Below are positions 17,322-23,459 of a stretch of 25,173 bases of DNA, in pieces. The notes under the pieces are model-generated. The model worked only from the letters and a program-made list of their open reading frames with translations. It was not told where the DNA came from and ran no database searches. Within the stretch, counting starts at the first letter, position 1, and each line of letters begins with the position of its first letter. The stretch comes from an uncultured Collinsella sp. (GTDB lineage: Bacteria; Actinomycetota; Coriobacteriia; Coriobacteriales; Coriobacteriaceae): positions 1 to 25,173 of the forward strand of contig URNJ01000005.1 of the NCBI GenBank assembly GCA_900549215.1, read 5' to 3'. Position numbers and translations under genes: made by a program.

Positions 17322-18227
17322 ATGGAACCTATTACAACGGGCATGCAAGGAGCAGCCGTCGAGGACGTGCAGTCTCGTCTCCTGCAGCTCGGCTACACGA
17401 TTGATGCCGCCGAAGTCACCGACAAGTACTTTGGAGCCACCACTGAGCAGGCCGTCAGCACCTTCAGGCTCGACAGCGGCCTTGCTGCCGGTCATGCCGT
17501 CGATATCCCCTGTTGGAGCGCCCTTGTAGACGCTTCGTATAAGCTGGGCGACCGCACCCTCTATCTGCGCATGCCCAATTTCCATGGCGCCGATGTGCAG
17601 GCCCTGCAGCGCGCTCTCAACGTTTTGGGCTTTGCCTGTGGCGAAGACGACGGCTACTTTGGTCCGCATACCGAGGCCGCCCTACAGCAGTTCCAGGAAA
17701 ATGTCGGCCTGTTTGCCGACGGCATGGCCTTCCAGGACACCTACGCCTACATCAACCGCCTGCACCATGTGTGGGAGGGCAAGCCCTCGGTCACCGAAGC
17801 CGAGTCCCGTATCGGTTTTGCTCGCGCCGCCAACGTGCTCGAGCGTTTCCAGATTGCCGTTATCGGCGAGGACCCCATCGCACGCAGCGTTGCGTCGCGC
17901 ATGTGGAATATCGCCACGGCAACGACCGACAACAGCGGCATGATGCTCTGCGACTCCGAGGTCCCAACCGACGTTGACTTGGTGCTCGAGATCGCAAGCG
18001 ATGAGCTGCCCGCCGACGCCGCACCGCGCGCCACGATCGCCCTCGCCGAGTGCCACAACCTGGCCCAGCGCATCCGCACTGCCAATGTCGCCGCGCAGCA
18101 GAAGCCAGCACGCATTCGCATTGAGCTCACGGGCATGACGCGCTACAACGGCACCTTCACGGCCAGCGACGCGCAGACACTCGCTGTGCGCCTGCTCGAT
18201 GGCGTTTGCGATGCCCTCGCAGATTAG
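17322..18227 (+). CDS. Protein with two peptidoglycan-binding-type repeats and an unrecognised C-terminal half
   Basis: A 301-aa protein. Residues about 8-62 (GAAVEDVQSRLLQLGYTID, then FGATTEQAVSTFRL) and about 88-140 (GADVQALQRALNVLGF, then YFGPHTEAALQQFQ) are two PG_binding_1-like three-helix modules. Residues about 165-301 hold an alpha/beta region (FQIAVIGEDPIARSVASRMW, LVLEIASDELP, PARIRIELTGM) that I do not recognise; a degenerate amidase-type fold is possible but no DPGHGG-like zinc motif is seen. No signal peptide or membrane segment is visible, odd for a wall-binding protein; it may act inside the cell, be exported by an unusual route, or have been repurposed. AAAGGGG precedes the ATG. 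It follows the synthetase gene by 138 nt, and the tRNA-Gln promoter lies in its 3' end. Confidence 0.8.
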   Translation: MEPITTGMQGAAVEDVQSRLLQLGYTIDAAEVTDKYFGATTEQAVSTFRLDSGLAAGHAVDIPCWSALVDASYKLGDRTLYLRMPNFHGADVQALQRALNVLGFACGEDDGYFGPHTEAALQQFQENVGLFADGMAFQDTYAYINRLHHVWEGKPSVTEAESRIGFARAANVLERFQIAVIGEDPIARSVASRMWNIATATTDNSGMMLCDSEVPTDVDLVLEIASDELPADAAPRATIALAECHNLAQRIRTANVAAQQKPARIRIELTGMTRYNGTFTASDAQTLAVRLLDGVCDALAD

Positions 18228-18234
18228 GTAAACT
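18206..18234 (+). promoter_or_regulatory. Candidate promoter of tRNA-Gln
   Basis: TTGCGA (18206-18211) and TAAACT (18229-18234) are separated by exactly 17 nt, about 31 nt before the tRNA 5' end. The -35 lies inside the last codons of the upstream gene. Confidence 0.6.
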
Positions 18235-18265
18235 AAACGAGTTGCTTTTGGGCAACACCACACAT

Positions 18266-18340
18266 TGGGACGTAGTTCAACGGTAGAACTCCGGTTTTTG
18301 GTGCCGGCTGTTGGGGGTTCGAATCCCTCCGTCCCAGCCA
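18266..18340 (+). tRNA. tRNA-Gln(TTG), CCA encoded
   Basis: The acceptor TGGGACG pairs with CGTCCCA, followed by G and an encoded CCA. The D-arm segment is TAGTTCAACGGTAGAA. The anticodon arm CCGGT-TTTTGGT-GCCGG gives anticodon TTG (reads CAA, and CAG by wobble). The T-arm is GGGGG-TTCGAAT-CCCTC. All arms are intact. It has its own promoter upstream and a terminator directly downstream. Confidence 0.97.
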
Positions 18341-18348
18341 AAGAAACC

Positions 18349-18384
18349 AGCCTCTCGAACGCATAGCCGATCGGGAGGCTTTTC
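18349..18384 (+). terminator. Terminator of tRNA-Gln
   Basis: AGCCTCTCGA and TCGGGAGGCT form a 10-bp stem with one non-Watson-Crick G-T pair, followed by TTTTC. It starts 8 nt after the encoded CCA. Confidence 0.88.
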
Positions 18385-18385
18385 T

Positions 18386-18425
18386 TGTGGGCAAGCGGAG
18401 GGATTCGAACCCGCAAGGGTGCGGA
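18386..18425 (-). pseudogene. Possible tRNA 3'-end remnant on the minus strand
   Basis: Read on the minus strand this stretch contains GGGTTCGAATCCCTCCG, a T-arm identical over 17 nt to that of tRNA-Gln (18315-18331) but inverted (18396-18412). Before it, CCGCA-CCCT-TGCGG looks like the variable arm of a class II tRNA (Ser/Leu type). No matching 5' acceptor, D-arm or anticodon arm was found, so it is at most a fragment. It could be a decayed tRNA, an integration scar or an inverted duplication of the tRNA end. The rest of 18426-18530 shows nothing I recognise. Confidence 0.4.
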
Positions 18426-18530
18426 GCTGAGGAAACGCGAAGGCGCCCCAAGCCCATTAGGACCAAGAGCGCCAAGCATCAAGAAAATATCAGCCCAGTT
18501 CCGAAAAGCGAGCCGCCATCTACAAAGTGC

Positions 18531-18675
18531 CGCGGGACCCCGACGGGCGGGGACACCGAATTAGGTTTATCGCGAGTTCCGCACGAACAGGAGGCCACTT
18601 AATGTGGCCTCCGTCGTGAGCAGGACTGTAGAGCAGGAAACCTAATTCGGTGTCCCCGCCCGTCGGGGTCCCGCG
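18531..18675. repeat. Structured core-and-arms element, copy 2 (perfect 38-bp arms)
   Basis: The arms 18531-18568 and 18638-18675 are perfect 38-bp inverted repeats with a sequence unlike that of copy 1. They enclose the conserved 69-nt core (18569-18637). In the core hairpin the stem reads GGAGGCCAC/GTGGCCTCC instead of GAAGGCCAC/GTGGCCTTC, a compensatory A-T to G-C change. The outer core stem is CACGA/TCGTG instead of CGCAA/TTGCG. The right arm ends 3 nt from the stop codon of the minus-strand JetD-like gene. On the left it lies between that gene and tRNA-Gln. Confidence 0.92.
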
Positions 18676-18678
18676 TCC

Positions 18679-20862
18679 CTAATTGTTCAGCATGCGGTCG
18701 AAGCTTCCCGAGTCGCCATCCCGATAGTCGGCGGTCATCAGAATCTCCTGCGGAATGCGCCCGCCTTCACGTAGCACGTTGCGGAACTGCACGCGCGTAA
18801 CCATGGGCAGATCCTTGATCGTCGCTGCCAGGTTCTGCGGCACGCCCTGGTTGGCAGCCGCGGGCTCGCACTCGCCGCCGGCCTTCACGCGGCGCTTATG
18901 CTCGGCGAGCATGGCGCGGTACATGCCGGCATGCAGGCGAATCTCAACCACATTGGCGTTGCGAGCCTGCTCGACGATGCGCGCACCCTCGCGGTCGATG
19001 TCGCCCACGTAGTAGACGTAGTTAAAGCGATAGCCAATCTCGGCCAGATAATCGTCCAGGGCATGCGAGACGCTCGCCTTGCAACCGCCGCCAAAAATCA
19101 CGCCGCCCACTTTGATACCAAAGAGCTTGGCGTGCTTGCGGCCACGCAGCAGCTTGACGATCTCGTCATAGGTATCCAGGTTCTCGACCATAATGAACGG
19201 CTTGTCGGCACCCAGCGTAAAGAAGCCCGTAAAGTGCACGGGGCGATTGGGGGCGACCTTGATCGCCTGCATGCTGATGCCCTTTTCGGTCATACGCCTG
19301 ATCAGGCGCTCACCGTGCTTGCCGTCAAAAGCCTTCTCGTCGTTAAAGATCTGGTAGGCACGCTGGCGGCGCGAGGCAACCGGCGTATCGGCACCTCGGT
19401 TCTGCTCGATCCAAGCCTGGATGATTGCGATTTCCTCGGCAATCTTGCGGTTGGACATCTCGTTGTGCTGAGTGCGCTGCGGAGCCTTTTTGCCGTCCTT
19501 GCCCTCGACCTTTACGATCTGTGTCTGCTGCTCCTTGATCTTAGAGAGCGCCGTAGGCGTAGGGACAACCTTGAGCAGCTGCCTGCCTAAAACGCGGGCA
19601 AGGGCAAACGCCGAGACCTCGCCGTGGATGGACGACTTGTGCTGCTGGGCAGCAGTATCTGCTGCGGCAGACTCCGGCTTCTTCTGAGACTTGCGCTTAG
19701 AATCGCCTTGGGAATTGCGCTCGTGCTTCGGCATAGACGCCTGCTTCTGCGGACGATCAAACTTGCTCTCCTTCGCCGGCTGGCGCTTAGGCTGCCCCGA
19801 AGAAACCTCGGCCTTCGCATCCTCGTTCTGCGGCGTGGTCTTCTCGGTTGCAGTCTCGGCATGGGAGCTGCGGCCTCCACGATGGCGACGGCGGCGAGGC
19901 TTGCTCGACGCGCCCCGCTCCGTCTGCTCATCAGTAGGCTGCTGGCCCTTGGCCTCGGCATCAGCCTCAAGCTGCGGCTCAACAGGCTTCTGTTCGCGAG
20001 CCGCCGGCTCAACGGCCTTCTCGTCCTTCTCGTCCTGAGTGGTCGAAGCCGGCTCGCTCTTCTCCTGACGCCTTACGGGATACGCGCGCCCCGCAAAACC
20101 ACGTCCGGGACGACACGAACCCGGAGCCTTCTTGGCAGACTCCTCAACATCGTCTGCAACCTCAGAAGACTCTTCAACCTCACGCGCGGCATCCTGCTGT
20201 GCAGCCTTATAGTGAGCACCGCGACGGCACTTGGGCTCTTGGGCCTCCACGGGCTTTTGATCCTTCGTGGGCCTCTGCGACTCGGCAGCAACCTCGGTCT
20301 CAACAGCCTCGGCATCCGTCTCGCCCTTTCGAGCAACGGCGCGACGGAAGCGCTCCTGCTGGGCGCGGCGCTGCGCATCGCGCTTGCCACCCCCGCCAAA
20401 ACCGCCGCGTCCTGCCTTGGCCGTAAAGGCACGCACGACGTTCTCATCGAGCAACTCATCGGTATCGACATGCTCACGCGGAGCAACTTCTTCCACAGCG
20501 GACACGTCAGCGGAATCCTCGACGACAAAATCTTCGACGGACTCGGCAGGCTGCTCCTGGACATCGTGGATCTCGGCATTGATGGTATAGAACGCCGGGC
20601 GCCCGTTAATGCCACTACCCTCGATCTTTGTCACGATATTTGCCGCGATAAGCTCATCGCGCATCGCCTTGGTGTCACATTCCTTATCGACGGAGCGGAA
20701 AATCTGCGCCAGCGCACTCGACTTAATCTTGAGCGCCTTGCGGCAGAGCAGGTCGTAGGCAACCAGCTTGGCACGCTCGGCAGAAAGCGACGTCTGGCTG
20801 CTCAGACGTTCAGCCAGGGCATCGACATTATTTTGGTTATCGGAATATACCGTCTTGGCCAC
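18679..20862 (-). CDS. JetD/DUF2220-like Toprim-domain protein with long disordered middle region
   Basis: A 727-aa protein in three parts. Residues about 1-105 look like a winged-helix module (SLSAERAKLVAYDLL, then GRPAFYTINAEI). Residues about 105-430 are low-complexity, rich in Glu, Lys, Arg, Gln, Ala and Pro, with basic patches such as RRRRHRGGR, so probably disordered and nucleic-acid binding. The C-terminal part (about 490-700) has RAYQIFNDEKAF, then VENLDTYDEIV (Glu560) and YYVGDIDREGARIVEQAR (Asp621, Asp623), the Glu and DxD of a Toprim metal site. The order of these motifs matches what I recall of the C-terminal domain of the Wadjet nuclease JetD (DUF2220). No JetA, B or C is present. 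GTG 20862 is chosen as start, with GGAAGGGG just upstream. The function is unknown; a structure-specific nuclease or topoisomerase-like role is inference. Confidence 0.75.
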   Translation of the reverse strand: MAKTVYSDNQNNVDALAERLSSQTSLSAERAKLVAYDLLCRKALKIKSSALAQIFRSVDKECDTKAMRDELIAANIVTKIEGSGINGRPAFYTINAEIHDVQEQPAESVEDFVVEDSADVSAVEEVAPREHVDTDELLDENVVRAFTAKAGRGGFGGGGKRDAQRRAQQERFRRAVARKGETDAEAVETEVAAESQRPTKDQKPVEAQEPKCRRGAHYKAAQQDAAREVEESSEVADDVEESAKKAPGSCRPGRGFAGRAYPVRRQEKSEPASTTQDEKDEKAVEPAAREQKPVEPQLEADAEAKGQQPTDEQTERGASSKPRRRRHRGGRSSHAETATEKTTPQNEDAKAEVSSGQPKRQPAKESKFDRPQKQASMPKHERNSQGDSKRKSQKKPESAAADTAAQQHKSSIHGEVSAFALARVLGRQLLKVVPTPTALSKIKEQQTQIVKVEGKDGKKAPQRTQHNEMSNRKIAEEIAIIQAWIEQNRGADTPVASRRQRAYQIFNDEKAFDGKHGERLIRRMTEKGISMQAIKVAPNRPVHFTGFFTLGADKPFIMVENLDTYDEIVKLLRGRKHAKLFGIKVGGVIFGGGCKASVSHALDDYLAEIGYRFNYVYYVGDIDREGARIVEQARNANVVEIRLHAGMYRAMLAEHKRRVKAGGECEPAAANQGVPQNLAATIKDLPMVTRVQFRNVLREGGRIPQEILMTADYRDGDSGSFDRMLNN

Positions 20863-20970
20863 GGGGCCCCTTCCATATGCACACATATACGTCTATATGG
20901 TACAACGCACGAGCCTATCCACGCAAAACATCTGCGAGAACGCCCCTGCGCCACCTGTTCTCACAAGAAA

Positions 20971-21006
20971 AAAGACCGGGTCCGCTTGATTGCGGACCCG
21001 GTCTTT
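20971..21006 (-). terminator. Terminator of cstA
   Basis: AAAGACCGGGTCCGC and GCGGACCCGGTCTTT form a perfect 15-bp stem around TTGATT. On the minus strand the stem is followed by a T-run (part of TTTTTTCTTG). It lies 40 nt past the cstA stop. Confidence 0.93.
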
Positions 21007-21045
21007 CCGAGTCAAATAGAGGGGAGATTCAACCCGTCCGACCGA

Positions 21046-22935
21046 CTAGGCCTTGGCGGCCTCGGCGTCGGCGGGAGCCTCAGCGGCAGCAGCGCGACCG
21101 TACTCGGCCTTGCCCATCTCGGACCACTCAGGCTCCTCGTCGGGCATGGAACCGGCCTCCTTGCCGAAGAACTCCTTGAGGCAGTTCACGGCAACGATGA
21201 GGCCCAGGACCATCAGCAGGACGGCAAAGACGAGCTGCAGGCCCTTGGTGGCGGCGACGGAGACGGCGGCCGTGGTGGCAGTAGCCGGGATGGTGCCGAA
21301 GAAGCCGTAAGCCTGGACAGCGGCCATGCAGCCCATGGCGCTCTGGACCAGCGAGGTGAAGGTGCAGCAGAGCAGGAAGACGACGGGCACGTAGAGCATC
21401 CAGCCCTTGCGGCCGGTGCACTTGCAGAACACGGCGAGGGTGATCATGGTCATGCCGCCGAGCAGCTGGTTGGAAGCACCAAAGAGCGGCCAGATGTTGG
21501 CATAGCCACCAAAAGCGAGGGCGAGACCGGGAAGCAGGGTGACGACCGTGGCGAACCAGGGGTTGCCGAGGACCTTCATGTAGCCGGCCTTGGACTCGAT
21601 GGCCAGGGCGTCGTTGGTCTGGGCAAAGAACTCGGAGAACGAAGTGCGGGCGATGCGGGCGACGGCGTCGAGCGAGGTCAGGGCCAGAGCGGAGACGTTC
21701 ATGGTCATAAAGACGGTAGCGAGCGTGCCGTCAACACCGAAGGCCTGCATACCGCGGGAGATGCCAGCGGCGAAGATCTGGAACGGGGTGGAAGCGACAC
21801 CGGCGTTGAGGGCGCCGGTACCGGCGGTGTTCATGTCGGAGAACATGATGCCGGCGACGATGATGGCAAGGATGCCGACGAAGGACTCGACGATCATGGC
21901 GCCGTAACCGACCTTGACGGCGTCCTGCTCCTTCTCGACCTGCTTAGAAGAGGTGCCGGAAGAAACGAGGCTGTGGAAACCGGAGAGAGCACCGCAAGCG
22001 ACGGAGACGAACAGGACCGGGAACATCATGCCGGAGGCAGTGGAGAAGCCGGTGAAGACCGGAGCGGTGATAGTGGCCTGACCGTTGACGCCCAAGACGA
22101 CGATGCCGAGAACAGCGCAGACGATCATGACGATCATCATGATAGAAGTAAGGTAGTCACGCGGGGTCTTGAGCATCTGGATGGGCATAGCGCCAGCGAA
22201 GACCAGGTAGACCATGACGACGGCGAACCACTGGAACTTATCCAGGTAGACCGGGAACTGCATACCGACGGCGAACATGAGAACCATGAGGACCACGCCG
22301 GTGACAAACTCGGCAGCGCCGGTGAGGTTGAACTTCTTCTGGGCCCAACCAAAGGCGATAGCGACGAAGGTGAACAGGATGGAGATGGTACCAGCGCAGC
22401 CGGCGGCATAGGACTTGGTGAAGTCGATGGCACCGGTAGCAGCACCAGAAGCGTCAACGGCCGGGGTGAACATGAACGTCTTGCAGACCATGTCGGTGAA
22501 GGCGGCGATGACGATGATGCAGAACAGCCAGCAGAACAGCAGGAACAGGCGACGGCCAGTCTTGCCGATGTACTTCTCGATGAGCTGAGCGAGCGACTTG
22601 CCGTTGTTCTTCATCGAGGCGTACAGGGCGCCAAAGTCGTGGACGGCGCCAAAGAAGATGCCGCCGACGAGGACCCAGAGCACGACGGGCAGCCAACCAA
22701 AGGCCATGGCGACGATCGTACCCGTAACAGGGCCGGCACCGCAGATCGAGCTGAACTGGTGTGAGAACGCGGTGAAGGCAGAGACGGGCGAGAAGCTGTT
22801 GCCGTCCTTCATGCGCTTGGCCGGCGTGAGGGCCTCTTTATCAACGCCCCACTTGTTGGCCAGCCAGCGGCCATAGCCCAGATAGCCGCAGGCGAGCACC
22901 GCCGCGGCCACAACCATGAGCAAAACTCCGTTCAT
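21046..22935 (-). CDS. cstA: CstA-family carbon starvation transporter
   Basis: A 629-aa inner-membrane protein with about 16 hydrophobic segments. The family signature is clear: SHQFSSICGAGPVTGTIVA near the N-terminus, GGIFFGAVHDFGALYASMKN, SGFHSLVSSGTSSKQ and WPLFGASNQLLGG. Family members (E. coli CstA, BtsT) import pyruvate, and some have been linked to peptide uptake. The C-terminus ends in an acidic Ala/Glu-rich tail. AGGAGG precedes the ATG at good spacing. It is monocistronic, with its own terminator, and is preceded by a leader of about 230 nt carrying a short ORF and an intrinsic terminator. That makes attenuation control likely. Substrate is unproven; the Ile/Val-ended leader peptide hints at a link with branched-chain amino acid supply. 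Confidence 0.93.
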   Translation of the reverse strand: MNGVLLMVVAAAVLACGYLGYGRWLANKWGVDKEALTPAKRMKDGNSFSPVSAFTAFSHQFSSICGAGPVTGTIVAMAFGWLPVVLWVLVGGIFFGAVHDFGALYASMKNNGKSLAQLIEKYIGKTGRRLFLLFCWLFCIIVIAAFTDMVCKTFMFTPAVDASGAATGAIDFTKSYAAGCAGTISILFTFVAIAFGWAQKKFNLTGAAEFVTGVVLMVLMFAVGMQFPVYLDKFQWFAVVMVYLVFAGAMPIQMLKTPRDYLTSIMMIVMIVCAVLGIVVLGVNGQATITAPVFTGFSTASGMMFPVLFVSVACGALSGFHSLVSSGTSSKQVEKEQDAVKVGYGAMIVESFVGILAIIVAGIMFSDMNTAGTGALNAGVASTPFQIFAAGISRGMQAFGVDGTLATVFMTMNVSALALTSLDAVARIARTSFSEFFAQTNDALAIESKAGYMKVLGNPWFATVVTLLPGLALAFGGYANIWPLFGASNQLLGGMTMITLAVFCKCTGRKGWMLYVPVVFLLCCTFTSLVQSAMGCMAAVQAYGFFGTIPATATTAAVSVAATKGLQLVFAVLLMVLGLIVAVNCLKEFFGKEAGSMPDEEPEWSEMGKAEYGRAAAAEAPADAEAAKA

Positions 22936-22970
22936 TACATTTCCTCCTCTAAAAAGAACTTCCCAGACAT

Positions 22971-23008
22971 AAAAAATGAGGGCCGTCGGTTGCGCTCGAC
23001 GGCCCTCA
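22971..23008 (-). terminator. Intrinsic terminator within the cstA leader (attenuator)
   Basis: On the minus strand TGAGGGCCGTCG and CGACGGCCCTCA form a perfect 12-bp stem with an 8-nt loop, followed directly by TTTTTT. It lies 36 nt before the cstA ATG and downstream of the leader promoter, so transcripts starting there must pass it to reach cstA. Confidence 0.88.
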
Positions 23009-23069
23009 TCTTCATCAGCCGCCCGTTATCGTACGGGCTAGCTGTATGTGCTAACCCGCATCAGATAAT
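23009..23069 (-). other. Structured segment of the cstA leader
   Basis: On the minus strand several pairings follow the leader ORF: GCATCAG (in codons 11-13) with CTGATGC (at the stop codon), enclosing the Ile/Val codons; GGTTAGC with GCTAGCC; GCCCGT with ACGGGC; and a second possible partner for CATCAGC in GCTGATG just before the terminator. Competing pairings are what attenuation needs, but no antiterminator that directly breaks the terminator stem was obvious to me. Confidence 0.5.
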
Positions 23070-23129
23070 TACTACGCTGATAATGTTTAGCTGATGCGTG
23101 AACATGTCTAAGAAATCCTCTTCAATCAT
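23061..23129 (-). CDS. Putative 22-aa leader peptide of cstA, ending in Ile/Val codons
   Basis: A small ORF starting with ATG at 23129 in the cstA leader, encoding 22 residues that end NIISVVII before TGA. Six of the last seven codons are Ile or Val, like the leader peptides of ilv operons in other bacteria. It lies about 50 nt downstream of a good promoter and about 50 nt before a terminator hairpin. Such peptides act as sensors: ribosomes stall on scarce codons and change leader folding. Weak point: no strong ribosome-binding site is seen (only GGA about 11 nt upstream). A 9-codon GTG ORF overlapping its start by ATGA might provide coupling. Function is inferred, not shown. Confidence 0.6.
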   Translation of the reverse strand: MIEEDFLDMFTHQLNIISVVII

Positions 23130-23176
23130 GATGCGAACGATCCGTGCGTGTTCACATCCCCCAGTGGTTGAAAAGG

Positions 23177-23205
23177 AGTATGAAACTTTAGTTACCTAAA
23201 GTCAA
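23177..23205 (-). promoter_or_regulatory. Promoter of the cstA leader transcript
   Basis: On the minus strand TTGACT (23205-23200) and CATACT (23182-23177) are separated by exactly 17 nt, a near-consensus sigma-70-type promoter. The transcript would start near 23170 and include the leader ORF and attenuator. 23206-23320 shows only AT-rich upstream sequence, with no ORF I would call. Confidence 0.75.
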
Positions 23206-23320
23206 CGCAAATTCGTAATGAATTTTCAACTTTTTTTGAATTTCTCGGTATAAAACGCCACTGACCTCGGACTTTACCCCACGACAGTTTTTGCATGAGA
23301 GATGCCCCTGAGAGCCGCGG

Positions 23321-23440
23321 GAGCCGGGCGGCGCATATGAACTATATCGCGAGTTCCGCACGCAAAGAAGGCCACTTAATGTGGCCTTCGTCTTGCACAG
23401 GACTGTAGAGCAGGAAACCTTATATCCGGCCCCTCCGTCC
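23321..23440. repeat. Structured core-and-arms element, copy 3 (degenerate arms)
   Basis: The 69-nt core (23346-23414) is nearly identical to copy 1, including the GAAGGCCAC/GTGGCCTTC hairpin and the CAGGACTGTAGAGCAGG end. The flanks pair only partly (for example CATATG against the TTATAT region, and GCC/GGC segments), so the arms look decayed or only loosely formed. The element lies about 20-45 nt beyond the stop codon of the TsaD-containing gene on the minus strand, in the same orientation as the other two copies. Confidence 0.8.
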
Positions 23441-23459
23441 GGGGACCGCACCGTACCAG

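Noticed and set aside
18386..18480. A full second tRNA gene on the minus strand
   Set aside because: Only a T-arm and a possible variable arm are visible; no matching acceptor 5' strand, D-arm or anticodon arm was found.
17682..18482. Long minus-strand reading frames across tRNA-Gln (also 18233-18475), with peptides such as GRRDSNPQ
   Set aside because: This is the well-known false peptide from the antisense of a tRNA T-arm and anticodon arm; the frame also runs antisense to the peptidoglycan-binding-repeat gene and has no ribosome-binding site.
18679..20862. A complete Wadjet (JetABCD) defence system
   Set aside because: Only a JetD-like domain is present; neighbouring genes are tRNA-Gln and cstA, with no SMC-like JetC or JetA/JetB.
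19624..22764. A 1046-codon plus-strand open frame
   Set aside because: It is antisense to both the JetD-like gene and cstA, is low-complexity in Leu, Gly, Asp and His, and arises from GC-rich third positions of the real genes.
23009..23170. A known riboswitch or T-box in the cstA leader
   Set aside because: I found no T-box sequence (AGGGTGGNACCGCG) or other consensus I recognise; a leader peptide explains the layout better.
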